Shown: positions 25,231-33,771 of the stretch, piece by piece
Layout: each line of letters starts with the position of its first letter
Position numbering within the stretch: the first letter of the stretch is position 1
Assembly (NCBI RefSeq): GCF_013177695.1
Contig: NZ_WOEY01000070.1
Location: 1-64,000, forward strand
Length of the DNA stretch: 64,000 nt
Reading direction: 5' to 3'
Source: Paraburkholderia solitsugae
Lineage (GTDB): Bacteria; Pseudomonadota; Gammaproteobacteria; Burkholderiales; Burkholderiaceae
Translations under genes and position numbers: made by a program
The notes under the pieces: model-generated
What the model saw: only the letters and a program-made list of their open reading frames with translations
Database searches by the model: none
What the model was told of the DNA's origin: nothing

Positions 25231-25619
25231 CGCAATCCACGCACTCCACGGAACCCGCTTCGTCCACTAAGGACACGCTGCTGCGCCTCGCGGCCATCAT
25301 CGACGGCCGCAAGGGCGGCGATCCGGACGTCTCGTATGTGTCGCGCCTGTTCCACAAAGGCGATGACGCGATTCTCAAGAAGATCGGCGAAGAAGCCACC
25401 GAAGTCGTGCTGGCCGCCAAAGACGCGCGTCACGGCGGCGCGCCGAAGGCACTGGTCGGCGAAGTGGCGGACCTGTGGTTTCACTGCCTCGTGATGCTGT
25501 CGCATTTCGACCTGAGCCCGGCCGACGTGCTCGCCGAACTTGAGCGCCGTGAAGGCTTGTCGGGCATCGAGGAAAAGGCGCTGCGCAAGAGCCGCGAGCG
25601 CGAGGAAAACGGCGACTGA
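25227..25619 (+). CDS. hisE: Phosphoribosyl-ATP pyrophosphatase HisE
   Basis: HisE removes pyrophosphate from phosphoribosyl-ATP, step two of the pathway. The 130-residue all-alpha MazG-like protein has RKGGDPDVSYVSRLFHKG, DAILKKIGEEATEVVLAAKD and GEVADLWFHCLVML. A Ser/Thr-rich N terminus of about 15 residues precedes the domain. It is coupled to hisI (ATGA) and closes the his genes proper. Confidence 0.96.
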   Translation: MTQSTHSTEPASSTKDTLLRLAAIIDGRKGGDPDVSYVSRLFHKGDDAILKKIGEEATEVVLAAKDARHGGAPKALVGEVADLWFHCLVMLSHFDLSPADVLAELERREGLSGIEEKALRKSREREENGD

Positions 25620-25714
25620 TTGTCGCCGCTTTGTCGCCCGTGTCTTGAAGTGGCGAACGTCGGCACCGACATTGCACTGAACGCGTAGGATCGCATCCTC
25701 GGGAGGACGCAAGC

Positions 25715-26110
25715 ATGGAACAGTCGCAAGGAAATTATCCGCCGCCGGTCTACCGCAACGCGATCGAGCCCGAGCGCGAACGCAGTCTGCGCACGCTCAC
25801 GCATGTGCTGTACGCACTGTATGCGGTTCATTGGCTGACGGGCGGCCTGACGATTCTGATCGCGATCATCATCAACTACGTGAAACGGCCCGATGTGGTG
25901 GGCACGCCTTACGAAGCGCATTTCGAGTGGCAGATCCGCTCGTTCTGGATGGCCTTGGCAGGTTATGCGATTGGTGCCGTCCTGCTGTTCGTGGTGATCG
26001 GTATTCCGGTTCTGTGGGCCGTCAGTATCTGGATGTTGTACCGTATTATCAAAGGCTGGCTGTATCTGTACGATAACAAGCCGCTTGCGAATCCGCGTGC
26101 CTGGTTTTGA
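25715..26110 (+). CDS. DUF4870-type small membrane protein
   Basis: A 131-residue inner-membrane protein with about three hydrophobic segments (VLYALYAVHWLTGGLTILIA; MALAGYAIGAVLLFVVIGIP; VSIWMLYRIIKGWLYL). The EAHFEWQIRSFW segment followed by two helices is the pattern of DUF4870 proteins. Function unknown. It sits between hisE and hinT, and is co-directional with both. A GGGAGGA site precedes ATG 25715. Confidence 0.8.
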   Translation: MEQSQGNYPPPVYRNAIEPERERSLRTLTHVLYALYAVHWLTGGLTILIAIIINYVKRPDVVGTPYEAHFEWQIRSFWMALAGYAIGAVLLFVVIGIPVLWAVSIWMLYRIIKGWLYLYDNKPLANPRAWF

Positions 26111-26192
26111 GTTGAGTCCGGTTGCGGCCGGGCGGAACATGAACGGTGCTGCATCACGCCGCGCGCGCTAGCCATACTGTGTCAGGAATACG

Positions 26193-26558
26193 ATGAGTCA
26201 CAACCCAAACTGTCTTTTCTGCAAGATCGCCGCCGGCGAGATTCCGTCGACCAAGATCCATGAAGACGAAGAGTTTGTTGCCTTCCGCGACATCCGTCCG
26301 GCAGCTGAAACGCATGTGCTGGTGATTCCCCGCAAACACGTTGCCACGCTGTCGAATTGCACCGAAAGCGATGCACCTCTGCTTGGTAGAATGCTTGTTC
26401 TGGTGGCGCGTCTGGCCGACCAGCTGGGCGTGGCGTACAGCGGTGGCGAAACCGGTTTTCGCACGGTAATCAATACCGGACCGGGCGGCGGGCAAGAGGT
26501 GTATCACCTGCACGCGCACATCCTTGCAGGGCCGCGTCCGTGGCACCGAATGGGCTGA
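26193..26558 (+). CDS. hinT: HIT-family purine nucleoside phosphoramidase HinT
   Basis: HinT hydrolyses nucleoside phosphoramidates and acyl-adenylates. The 121-residue product has the N-terminal NCLFCKIAAGEIPSTKIHED, the HVLVIPRKHVATL strand, and the histidine-triad YHLHAHILAG near the C terminus. A HIT gene between his and tat genes is a familiar betaproteobacterial order. Confidence 0.94.
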   Translation: MSHNPNCLFCKIAAGEIPSTKIHEDEEFVAFRDIRPAAETHVLVIPRKHVATLSNCTESDAPLLGRMLVLVARLADQLGVAYSGGETGFRTVINTGPGGGQEVYHLHAHILAGPRPWHRMG

Positions 26559-26801
26559 CAAATAACGGCGGGCCGCGAGGTGCGCGGCGAGTTTGGGCCG
26601 TCGACCCTAGCGCGGCCATTGTTTTTGCTGCACTGTAACGACGCCGACGTGATCGTCAGGTCACAATGACACACCGGTCGCGGGTTGAATCGGAACAGTC
26701 TGCAGTAATGTATAGATGAAGCGTACGCGCTTCGAGTCACGCCGCAAGGCGGACGAATTTTGCCGCATCGCGGTGCGGTGTCGGGGTTAAGGAGAGTAGT
26801 C

Positions 26802-27044
26802 ATGGGTTCGTTGAGCATTTGGCATTGGCTGATCGTGTTGCTGATCGTAGCGCTCGTATTCGGCACGAAGAAGCTGCGCAATATCGGCACCGATCTGGGT
26901 GGCGCGGTGAAGGGTTTCAAGGAAGGCATGAAGGAAGCCGAAACGCCCGCAGGTGACGCGCAGCAGCAGCGCGAACTGCCGCGTAACGGCACCGTGGATG
27001 TGGATGCGAAGGAAAAGACGCCGCGTTCCGGCGATTACCGCTAA
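26802..27044 (+). CDS. tatA: Twin-arginine translocase subunit TatA
   Basis: TatA forms the protein-conducting assembly for folded proteins. The 80-residue product has one N-terminal membrane helix (SIWHWLIVLLIVALVF), the FGTKKLRNIGTDLG hinge and amphipathic helix, and a charged tail. The start ATG 26802 has a strong AAGGAGAG site. It is followed by tatB and tatC. The 240-base gap before it has no gene. Confidence 0.96.
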   Translation: MGSLSIWHWLIVLLIVALVFGTKKLRNIGTDLGGAVKGFKEGMKEAETPAGDAQQQRELPRNGTVDVDAKEKTPRSGDYR

Positions 27045-27083
27045 GCCGCGGCCCAACCGCGTTACTGACGGACACTTCACTTC

Positions 27084-27605
27084 ATGCTGGACCTCGGTCT
27101 AACCAAGATGGCGCTGATCGGCGTCGTCGCGCTAGTCGTACTCGGGCCTGAGCGCCTGCCTCGCGTCGCCCGCACGGCCGGCGCGCTGTTCGGCCGCGCG
27201 CAGCGGTATATCAACGACGTGAAGGCCGAAGTCACCCGCGAAATCGAACTCGACGAATTGCGCCGCATGAAAACCGAGTTCGAAGCGGCGGCGAGCAACG
27301 TCGAAACCAGCGTTCAGGACAATCTGCGCAAGCATGAATCCGAACTGAACGATGCGTGGAATAGCGGCACGTCGGTGTCGCCGAGCATTGCCGGCGGCGG
27401 CGCGCTTGAAGATGTCAGCAATTCGCCATGGCAGACCAGCACGCCACCGTCAGGCCCCAAACGCAAGAACTGGCGCGTCAAGCAGACGGCCATGCCCACC
27501 TGGTACAAGCGGGCCACCACGCGCCGCACGCGCGTGCAATCAGGTGCGGCACGCGTGGCGCGGCATACGCCGGCCAGCATGCGTCGTCAGACGCGGTTCT
27601 TCTGA
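27084..27605 (+). CDS. tatB: Twin-arginine translocase subunit TatB
   Basis: TatB with TatC recognises twin-arginine signal peptides. The 173-residue product starts MLDLGLTKMALIGVVALVVL, then the GPERLPRVARTAGAL hinge motif, a charged helix rich in Glu/Lys, and a basic, low-complexity C terminus with many Arg residues. Length is typical for betaproteobacteria. Confidence 0.95.
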   Translation: MLDLGLTKMALIGVVALVVLGPERLPRVARTAGALFGRAQRYINDVKAEVTREIELDELRRMKTEFEAAASNVETSVQDNLRKHESELNDAWNSGTSVSPSIAGGGALEDVSNSPWQTSTPPSGPKRKNWRVKQTAMPTWYKRATTRRTRVQSGAARVARHTPASMRRQTRFF

Positions 27606-27639
27606 TGATCAGAACGACAATCTCTAACCGAGGGCCGGT

Positions 27640-28419
27640 GTGAGCGACCCCCAGCAAACCCAAGACGAAGGCACTGAAGAGACCTTCATTTCCCACCTCG
27701 TTGAATTGCGCGACCGTATCATCCGCGCCGGCCTTGCCGTCATCGTGGTGTTTGTCGGGCTCGTGTATTGGGCGCCGGACATCTTCCGGCTGCTGGCGCG
27801 GCCCTTGATGCAGAATCTGCCGAAGGACGGCAAGATGATCGTCACCGACGTCACCGGCTCGTTCTTCGTGCCGATGAAGGTGACCATGATGGTCGCCTTC
27901 GTGATCGCGCTGCCGGTCGTGCTGTACCAGATCTGGGCGTTCGTCGCGCCGGGTCTGTACCAGCATGAGAAGAAGCTGGTCGGGCCGCTGGTGGGTAGCA
28001 GCTACACGCTGTTCCTGTGCGGTATGGCGTTCGCGTACTTCGTGGTGTTTCCGACCATCTTCCGCGTGATGGCGCACTACAACGCGCCGCTTGGCGCGGA
28101 GATGAACACCGATATCGACAACTACCTGAGCTTCGTGCTGACCATGTTCCTCGCGTTCGGGGTGACGTTCGAAGTGCCGATTGTCGTGGTGCTGCTGGTC
28201 CGCATGAACGTGCTGACCATCAAGAAGCTCAAGGAAATCCGTCCGTATGTGGTCGTGGGCGCGTTCGTGATTTCAGCGGTGGTGACGCCGCCGGACGTGT
28301 TCTCGCAGCTGATTCTGGCGATTCCGCTGATCGTGCTGTATGAGGCGGGGATCATTGCGGCGCGGTTGATTGTCGGCAAGCAGAGACCCGTGGTTGCCGA
28401 CGACAGTCCGCCGAATTGA
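27640..28419 (+). CDS. tatC: Twin-arginine translocase subunit TatC
   Basis: TatC is the polytopic receptor of the Tat system. The 259 residues carry about six membrane helices and the family motifs FISHLVELRDRIIRA at the N terminus, VTDVTGSFFVPMKV, WAFVAPGLYQHEKK, SFVLTMFLAFGVTFEVPI and VISAVVTPPDVFSQ. It begins at GTG 27640. The Rieske protein encoded at 30898-31518 carries a Tat signal and is a likely substrate. A strong terminator follows. Confidence 0.96.
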   Translation: MSDPQQTQDEGTEETFISHLVELRDRIIRAGLAVIVVFVGLVYWAPDIFRLLARPLMQNLPKDGKMIVTDVTGSFFVPMKVTMMVAFVIALPVVLYQIWAFVAPGLYQHEKKLVGPLVGSSYTLFLCGMAFAYFVVFPTIFRVMAHYNAPLGAEMNTDIDNYLSFVLTMFLAFGVTFEVPIVVVLLVRMNVLTIKKLKEIRPYVVVGAFVISAVVTPPDVFSQLILAIPLIVLYEAGIIAARLIVGKQRPVVADDSPPN

Positions 28420-28472
28420 ACGTAACGCACTTCAAGCGCTAGATCAGTGCTGGCTTGGTGAGCCACAAAGGC

Positions 28473-28523
28473 CAGCAAAACAAAAAGGGCAGTCCATGAC
28501 GGACTGCCCTTTTTGTTTTGCTG
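28473..28523. terminator. Strong bidirectional intrinsic terminator after tatC
   Basis: Two 23-base arms (28473-28495 and 28501-28523) are perfect reverse complements around a 5-nt loop. The GC core AGGGCAGTCC is flanked by A-rich and T-rich arms, so it can terminate transcription from both sides. It separates the his-tat unit from the convergent protease gene. Confidence 0.93.
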
Positions 28524-28686
28524 TGGCGCTGCTGTTTGGCTCTCAGTGTCAGCCGGCAGCGCTGGTCAACGGCACCGCCGCGTGCTCGGCTGAGGTCGGT
28601 GCCCCCGTTGTGCTGCTTGCGGCTGTGCCCTGTTCTTCAACTGCCGACGCGATGCCGGCTGTCGCTGCGCATTAGCCGCCGTGCAA

Positions 28687-29910
28687 TCAACCGCCGTCAT
28701 CGTCCTGGTCGCCGCCGCCATTCTCTTCGGCCGGCTGCTTCGGCGGAGGCGGGCGCTTACCGATGGTCACGTCCAGATCCATCTCGCGGCTCTTGCGCAC
28801 CAGGTGGACCTTCGCATCCGTGCCCGGCTTGATCTGTGCGATGACATTCAACAGGCGCGTGGTGTCGGTGATCTCCTGGCCATTCACGCTCACCAGGATG
28901 TCACCCGGCTTGATGCCCGCCCGGTCGGCCGGACCGTTCTTCAGCACACCCGCGACGATCGCGCCCGACTTCTGTTCGAGCCCGAACGATTCGGCGATTT
29001 CCGGCGTCACGTCCTGCGGCTCCACGCCGATCCAGCCCCGCGTGACCGAGCCGGTCGTAATGATGCTCTCCAGCACGCTGCGCGCGGTCGACACAGGAAT
29101 GGCAAAGCCGATGCCGAGCGAGCCGCCCGAGCGCGAATAGATTGCGGTATTAATGCCGAGCAGGTTGCCGTTCACGTCGACCAGTGCGCCACCCGAGTTA
29201 CCCGGGTTGATGGCCGCGTCGGTCTGAATGAAGTTTTCGAAGGTGTTGATGCCGAGGTGATTGCGCCCGAGCGCGCTGACAATGCCCATGGTCACCGTCT
29301 GGCCGACGCCGAACGGATTGCCGATCGCCAGCACCACGTCGCCCACGCGCGTCTGGTCCATGCGGCCGAGCGTGATGGTCGGCAGGTTGGTCATGTTGAC
29401 CTTCAGCACGGCCAGATCGGTCTCAGGATCGACGCCGATCACCTTCGCATTGGTGGTGCGGCCGTCGGCCAGCGCGATTTCGATCTGATCGGCGCCGTCC
29501 ACGACGTGCTGGTTCGTTAGAATGTAACCTTCCGAACTCACTATCACCCCTGAGCCGAGATTCGACGCGGGTTGCTGCTCCTGCTGCTTGCCTTTGTTCT
29601 TGTCGCCGAAGAAGTAGCGGAACAAAGGATCTTTCGCGCGCGGATCGGGCGGCAGTGAGCCATCCTTGCTGGAGAACACATTGACGACCGCGGGCATGGC
29701 TTTTTGCGCGGCGTCTGCATAGGACGCCTGTGCCGGGCCGGTGCCGATGCCTGGCGCCACTTCCCGAAGGGCGACGATCGGTTCGGCGAGTTGCTTGCCG
29801 AATTGCCCTTGACGCTGGAGCCACTGCGGTTTGAGGGTCGCAATGATGAACATCAGCGCCAACAGCACGGTCACCGCTTGGGCAAAGAACAGCCAAAAGC
29901 GTCTAAGCAT
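28687..29910 (-). CDS. Trypsin-like serine protease with one PDZ domain (DegS/DegQ-like)
   Basis: A membrane-anchored periplasmic HtrA-family protease of 407 residues. It has an N-terminal uncleaved-looking helix (FWLFFAQAVTVLLALMFII), the triad segments ILTNQHVVDGA (His), PETDLAVLKV (Asp) and NPGNSGGALVDVNG (Ser), and a single PDZ domain (about 285-380; RGWIGVEPQDVTPEIA). One PDZ and a membrane anchor match DegS, but a Gly/Asp-rich end after KRPPPPKQP is unusual. The start is only 19 bases from the divergent Nif3-like gene. Confidence 0.92.
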   Translation of the reverse strand: MLRRFWLFFAQAVTVLLALMFIIATLKPQWLQRQGQFGKQLAEPIVALREVAPGIGTGPAQASYADAAQKAMPAVVNVFSSKDGSLPPDPRAKDPLFRYFFGDKNKGKQQEQQPASNLGSGVIVSSEGYILTNQHVVDGADQIEIALADGRTTNAKVIGVDPETDLAVLKVNMTNLPTITLGRMDQTRVGDVVLAIGNPFGVGQTVTMGIVSALGRNHLGINTFENFIQTDAAINPGNSGGALVDVNGNLLGINTAIYSRSGGSLGIGFAIPVSTARSVLESIITTGSVTRGWIGVEPQDVTPEIAESFGLEQKSGAIVAGVLKNGPADRAGIKPGDILVSVNGQEITDTTRLLNVIAQIKPGTDAKVHLVRKSREMDLDVTIGKRPPPPKQPAEENGGGDQDDDGG

Positions 29911-29929
29911 CTGAAGACTAGAGGTTTAT

Positions 29930-30676
29930 ATGGATCGGATCGAACTTGAATTGTACTTGAACAATCTTCTTGAAACCGCGCGCTTCAAGGACTATTGCCC
30001 CAATGGATTGCAGGTGGAAGGGCGCCGCCGCGTCAATAAACTCGCGACCGGCGTGACCGCTTCGGTGGCCTTCCTCGAGGCCGCGCTCGACTGGGGCGCG
30101 GACGCGGTGCTGGTCCATCACGGCTACTTCTGGCGCAACGAAGCGCCGCAGATCACCGGGCGCAAACACGCGCGGCTGAAGCTGCTGATCGCCAACGACC
30201 TGAATCTGTTCGCCTATCACCTGCCACTCGACGACCATCCCGAGTTCGGCAACAACGCGCAGATCGGCGCGAAGATGGGCTGGATCAGCGACGCGCGGTT
30301 CGGCGAGAACGATCTCGGCTGGCTCGCCACGTTTCCGATGCCGATCACGCTCGCGCACTTCACGGCGCAAGTCGAGCAGACGCTCGGCCGCACGCCGCTC
30401 GTGTTCGGCGACCCGGATCGCGAACTGCGCCGCGTGGGCTGGTGCACGGGCGCCGCGCAGGGCATGTTCGAGGCCGCGATCAATGCCGGCGCTGACGTCT
30501 ACCTGACCGGCGAAGTGTCGGAGTCGGTGATGCACACATCGGCGGAAAGCGGCGTCGCATTCCTTGCCGCCGGCCATCACGCCACCGAGCGCTTCGGCGT
30601 GCAGGCGGTGGGCAAGCATCTGTCCGAGCACTTCGATATCGAACACCTGTTTATCGATATCCCCAATCCCGTTTGA
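29930..30676 (+). CDS. Nif3-like dinuclear metal center protein
   Basis: A 248-residue member of the Nif3/YbgI family, hexameric proteins with two metals per active site and uncertain physiological role (some act as GTP cyclohydrolase-like or 5-formyl enzymes). Metal-binding motifs are seen: YCPNGLQVEG, ADAVLVHHGYFW, NLFAYHLPLDDHPEFGNN and GHHATERFGVQAVG. It diverges from the DegS-like gene, so their promoters must overlap the neighbouring coding regions. Confidence 0.9.
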   Translation: MDRIELELYLNNLLETARFKDYCPNGLQVEGRRRVNKLATGVTASVAFLEAALDWGADAVLVHHGYFWRNEAPQITGRKHARLKLLIANDLNLFAYHLPLDDHPEFGNNAQIGAKMGWISDARFGENDLGWLATFPMPITLAHFTAQVEQTLGRTPLVFGDPDRELRRVGWCTGAAQGMFEAAINAGADVYLTGEVSESVMHTSAESGVAFLAAGHHATERFGVQAVGKHLSEHFDIEHLFIDIPNPV

Positions 30677-30897
30677 ATTGAAAATGGGCATTAGATAAGA
30701 AAAAGGTGCGAATAACGCAGAGGGCGCTTAAAAGGAGGTACAAAAAAGTTTGCGATCCGTACGGAGAAACCCTGATTTATCAAAGGCTTCGCACGGTTTT
30801 TGGCAATGGGGCCTTGTAAATGCCGACTCCATTCGCGCAAACTAGCGGCGGTAGAAGAGACGTGAAGGAAAAATCCAACTCAGAAGTGGGGCGTGTG

Positions 30898-31518
30898 ATG
30901 CGAGACAAGGAAGATGAACGCGTCGACGGCAGCCGCCGTACCTGGCTGATAGCGACGACCGTAGCAGGTGGCATAGGAGGCGTTGCCACTGTCGTACCCT
31001 TTGTTAGTTCGTTTGCACCATCTGAAAAGGCCAAGGCAGCAGGTGCCCCGGTCGAAGTCGATATTAGTGATCTCAAGCCCGGCGACATGAAGACCGTCGC
31101 TTGGCGCGGTAAGCCGGTGTGGATCATCAACCGCACCGACAGAATGCTCGCCGATGTCCAGAAAGCCGATAACGAAGTAGCGGACCCCCACACCACGAAT
31201 CCTTTTTCGATGCCGTTGCCGGAGTATTGCAACAACGAATACCGTTCACGCACCGACCACAAGAACCTTTTCGTCGCCGTCGCCGTGTGCACCCATCTGG
31301 GCTGTACGCCGACGCCGCGCTTCCAGGAGGGGCCGCAGCCCAATCTTCCAGACGACTGGCCAGGCGGCTTCCTGTGCCCTTGCCACGGGTCGACCTATGA
31401 CATGGCCGGCCGCGTCTTCAAGAACAAACCTGCGCCGCAGAATCTCGACATCCCGCCTTATATGTTCACGTCGGCCACCAGCCTCGTGATCGGCAAGGAC
31501 GAGAAAGGAGAAGCGTAA
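30898..31518 (+). CDS. petA: Cytochrome bc1 complex Rieske iron-sulfur subunit
   Basis: The Rieske protein takes electrons from ubiquinol to cytochrome c1. The 206 residues start with a twin-arginine anchor (R13-R14 in GSRRTWLIA, then a hydrophobic GGIGGVATVVPFVSSF helix). The [2Fe-2S] ligands are in CTHLGC (C131, H133) and CPCHGS (C160, H163), with C136 and C162 for the stabilising disulphide. ATG 30898 fits the family; the open frame extends to 30820 without support. It is coupled to petB by a TAATG overlap. Confidence 0.96.
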   Translation: MRDKEDERVDGSRRTWLIATTVAGGIGGVATVVPFVSSFAPSEKAKAAGAPVEVDISDLKPGDMKTVAWRGKPVWIINRTDRMLADVQKADNEVADPHTTNPFSMPLPEYCNNEYRSRTDHKNLFVAVAVCTHLGCTPTPRFQEGPQPNLPDDWPGGFLCPCHGSTYDMAGRVFKNKPAPQNLDIPPYMFTSATSLVIGKDEKGEA

Positions 31519-32897
31519 TGGCGATCGACCACGAAGTAGAGACGACCGGGCTGGTTGGCTGGATCGACCGGCGCTTCCCCATGACGTCCACTTGGAAGAA
31601 GCACGTTTCCGAGTACTACGCGCCGAAGAACTTCAACTTCTGGTACTTCTTCGGTTCGCTCGCGCTGCTGGTGCTGGTCAATCAGATCGTCACCGGCATT
31701 TTCCTCACGATGAACTACAAGCCCGACTCGACGCTCGCGTTCGCGTCGGTCGAGTACATCATGCGCGAGGTGCCGTGGGGCTGGCTGATCCGGTATATGC
31801 ACTCCACCGGCGCGTCGATGTTCTTCGTCGTCGTGTATCTGCATATGTTCCGCGGGCTGATGTACGGCTCGTACCGCAAGCCGCGCGAACTGGTGTGGGT
31901 GTTCGGCTGCGCGATCTTTCTGTGCCTGATGGCCGAGGCGTTCTTCGGCTACCTGCTGCCGTGGGGCCAGATGTCGTTCTGGGGCGCGCAGGTGATCGTG
32001 AACCTGTTCTCGGCGATTCCGTTCATCGGGCCGGATCTGTCGCTGTGGATCCGCGGCGACTACGTCGTGTCGGACGTGACACTGAACCGCTTCTTCGCAT
32101 TTCACGTGATCGCGATTCCGTTGGTGCTAATCGGCCTCGTAGTCGCTCACCTGGTGGCGCTGCATGAAGTGGGGTCGAACAACCCCGACGGCATTGAGAT
32201 CAAGGCGAAGAAGGGCCCGGACGGTATCCCGCTCGACGGTATTCCGTTTCACCCGTACTACTCGGTGCACGACTTCATGGGCGTGTCGGTGTTCCTGATC
32301 ATTTTCGCGGCGATCATTTTCTTCGCGCCGGAGATGGGCGGGTATTTCCTCGAAGCGAATAACTTCATTCCCGCCAATCCGCTGCAAACGCCGCAGGAAA
32401 TTGCGCCGGTGTGGTATTTCACCGCCTTCTATGCGATGTTGCGGGCCACCACCGATCCGTTCAAGATCGTCCTGATGATTATCGTCGCGCTGCTTGGTCT
32501 CTATTCACTGGTGCGCGCGCGCGGCAAGTGGAAGCTTGGCTTGCCTGTGCTCGCAGTGCTGGTGGTGCTGGCCATGGCGTTCACCGAATCGAAGTTCTGG
32601 GGTGTGGTGGTGATGGGCGGCGCGGTGATCTCGCTGTTCTTCCTGCCGTGGCTCGACCGCTCGCCGGTGAAGTCGATCCGTTACCGGCCGTTTTTTCACA
32701 AGGTGTTCTACGGGATCTTCGTACTCGCATTCCTGACGTTGGGCTTCCTCGGCACCAAACCGCCGTCGCCCGCCTCGACGTTGATTGCCCAGATTTGTGC
32801 GCTGATCTACTTCGCGTTTTTCCTCGGCATGCCCGTCTGGACGCGGCTTGGCACGTTCAAGCAGCCGCCCGAGCGGGTGCGGTTCAAGCCCCACTAA
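31518..32897 (+). CDS. petB: Cytochrome b of the bc1 complex
   Basis: The membrane subunit that holds both b hemes and the quinol sites. It has 459 residues, as for proteobacterial full-length cytochrome b. Heme-ligand helices are seen in RYMHSTGASMFFVVVYLHMF and FFAFHVIAIPLVLIGLVVAH. The Qo-site motif reads PVWY (in IAPVWYFTAFYAMLR) rather than PEWY, a change known in many beta- and gammaproteobacteria. Eight or nine membrane helices are apparent. Confidence 0.97.
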   Translation: MAIDHEVETTGLVGWIDRRFPMTSTWKKHVSEYYAPKNFNFWYFFGSLALLVLVNQIVTGIFLTMNYKPDSTLAFASVEYIMREVPWGWLIRYMHSTGASMFFVVVYLHMFRGLMYGSYRKPRELVWVFGCAIFLCLMAEAFFGYLLPWGQMSFWGAQVIVNLFSAIPFIGPDLSLWIRGDYVVSDVTLNRFFAFHVIAIPLVLIGLVVAHLVALHEVGSNNPDGIEIKAKKGPDGIPLDGIPFHPYYSVHDFMGVSVFLIIFAAIIFFAPEMGGYFLEANNFIPANPLQTPQEIAPVWYFTAFYAMLRATTDPFKIVLMIIVALLGLYSLVRARGKWKLGLPVLAVLVVLAMAFTESKFWGVVVMGGAVISLFFLPWLDRSPVKSIRYRPFFHKVFYGIFVLAFLTLGFLGTKPPSPASTLIAQICALIYFAFFLGMPVWTRLGTFKQPPERVRFKPH

Positions 32898-32920
32898 TCG
32901 CGAGCCAGGAGAACACGACA

Positions 32921-33676
32921 ATGAAAAAACTGCTTTCGACGTGCGCGCTGATCGGCGCGACACTGCTCGCGGTGCTGGCCGGCCCGGCGCACGCGGACGA
33001 GAATTTCCCTCTCGACCGCGCGCCCGATAACGCGGAGAATTTCGCTTCGTTGCAGCACGGCGCGCAATTGTTTGTAAACTATTGCCTGAATTGCCACAGC
33101 GCGAATCTGATGCGCTACAGCCGGCTGACCGACCTCGGCATTGCGCCGAGCGAAATTCAGTCGAACCTGCTTTTCGCCACAGATAAAATCGGCAACACCA
33201 TGACCGTGGCGATGCGCCCGGACGACGCGAAAGCGTGGTTCGGCGCGAGTCCGCCGGACTTGTCGGTGGAAGCGCGGGCGCGTGGCAAGGACTGGCTGTA
33301 CACGTATCTGCGCAGTTTCTATCGCGACAATACGCGGCCGACCGGCTGGAACAATCTGGTGTATGAAAACGTGAGCATGCCTCACGTGCTGTGGCAGCTT
33401 CAGGGGCAACGTACCGCGAAGTTCGGTGACGAAGTCGATGAAAAAACAGGCGAAACGGTACACAAATTTGTCGGCTTCCAACAGGTCACGCCGGGGACGA
33501 TGTCGCCGGTAGATTATGATTCTGCTGTGGCCGACCTCGTGTCGTACCTGTCATGGATGTCCGAACCAACGCAGAAAACCCGCAAACAGCTTGGCGTGTG
33601 GGTGCTGTTGTTCCTCGGGGTCCTGAGCTTTTTCGCCTGGCGACTGAACGCCGCGTACTGGAAAGATATCAAATAA
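32921..33676 (+). CDS. petC: Cytochrome c1 of the bc1 complex
   Basis: Cytochrome c1 accepts electrons from the Rieske protein. The 251-residue precursor has a Sec signal (MKKLLSTCALIGATLLAVLA, cleavage near AHA), the heme attachment motif CLNCH (C55, C58, H59), a candidate methionine ligand in TMTVAMRPDDAK, and a C-terminal membrane anchor (QLGVWVLLFLGVLSFFAW). GGAGA precedes ATG 32921. It ends the petABC operon. Confidence 0.97.
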   Translation: MKKLLSTCALIGATLLAVLAGPAHADENFPLDRAPDNAENFASLQHGAQLFVNYCLNCHSANLMRYSRLTDLGIAPSEIQSNLLFATDKIGNTMTVAMRPDDAKAWFGASPPDLSVEARARGKDWLYTYLRSFYRDNTRPTGWNNLVYENVSMPHVLWQLQGQRTAKFGDEVDEKTGETVHKFVGFQQVTPGTMSPVDYDSAVADLVSYLSWMSEPTQKTRKQLGVWVLLFLGVLSFFAWRLNAAYWKDIK

Positions 33677-33677
33677 T

Positions 33678-33734
33678 CACGCCGTCATCCGGCGTGGGGC
33701 CGGCGCCAGGAAAAACCTGTTGAACGGTTTTTCC
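33678..33734 (+). terminator. Two hairpins between petC and sspA
   Basis: A 7-bp stem CACGCCG/CGGCGTG spans 33678-33696 right after the petC stop, and a 9-bp stem GGAAAAACC/GGTTTTTCC spans 33709-33734. The second ends in TTTTTCC, so it may attenuate readthrough from petABC into sspAB. Confidence 0.5.
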
Positions 33735-33771
33735 GCGCGCTGGCCTTTCAGCTTTTTGAGGAAACGTAAAT

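Noticed and set aside
28370..28675. Small ORF across the tatC terminator
   Set aside because: It overlaps the tatC end in another frame and runs through a strong terminator hairpin; no ribosome binding site.
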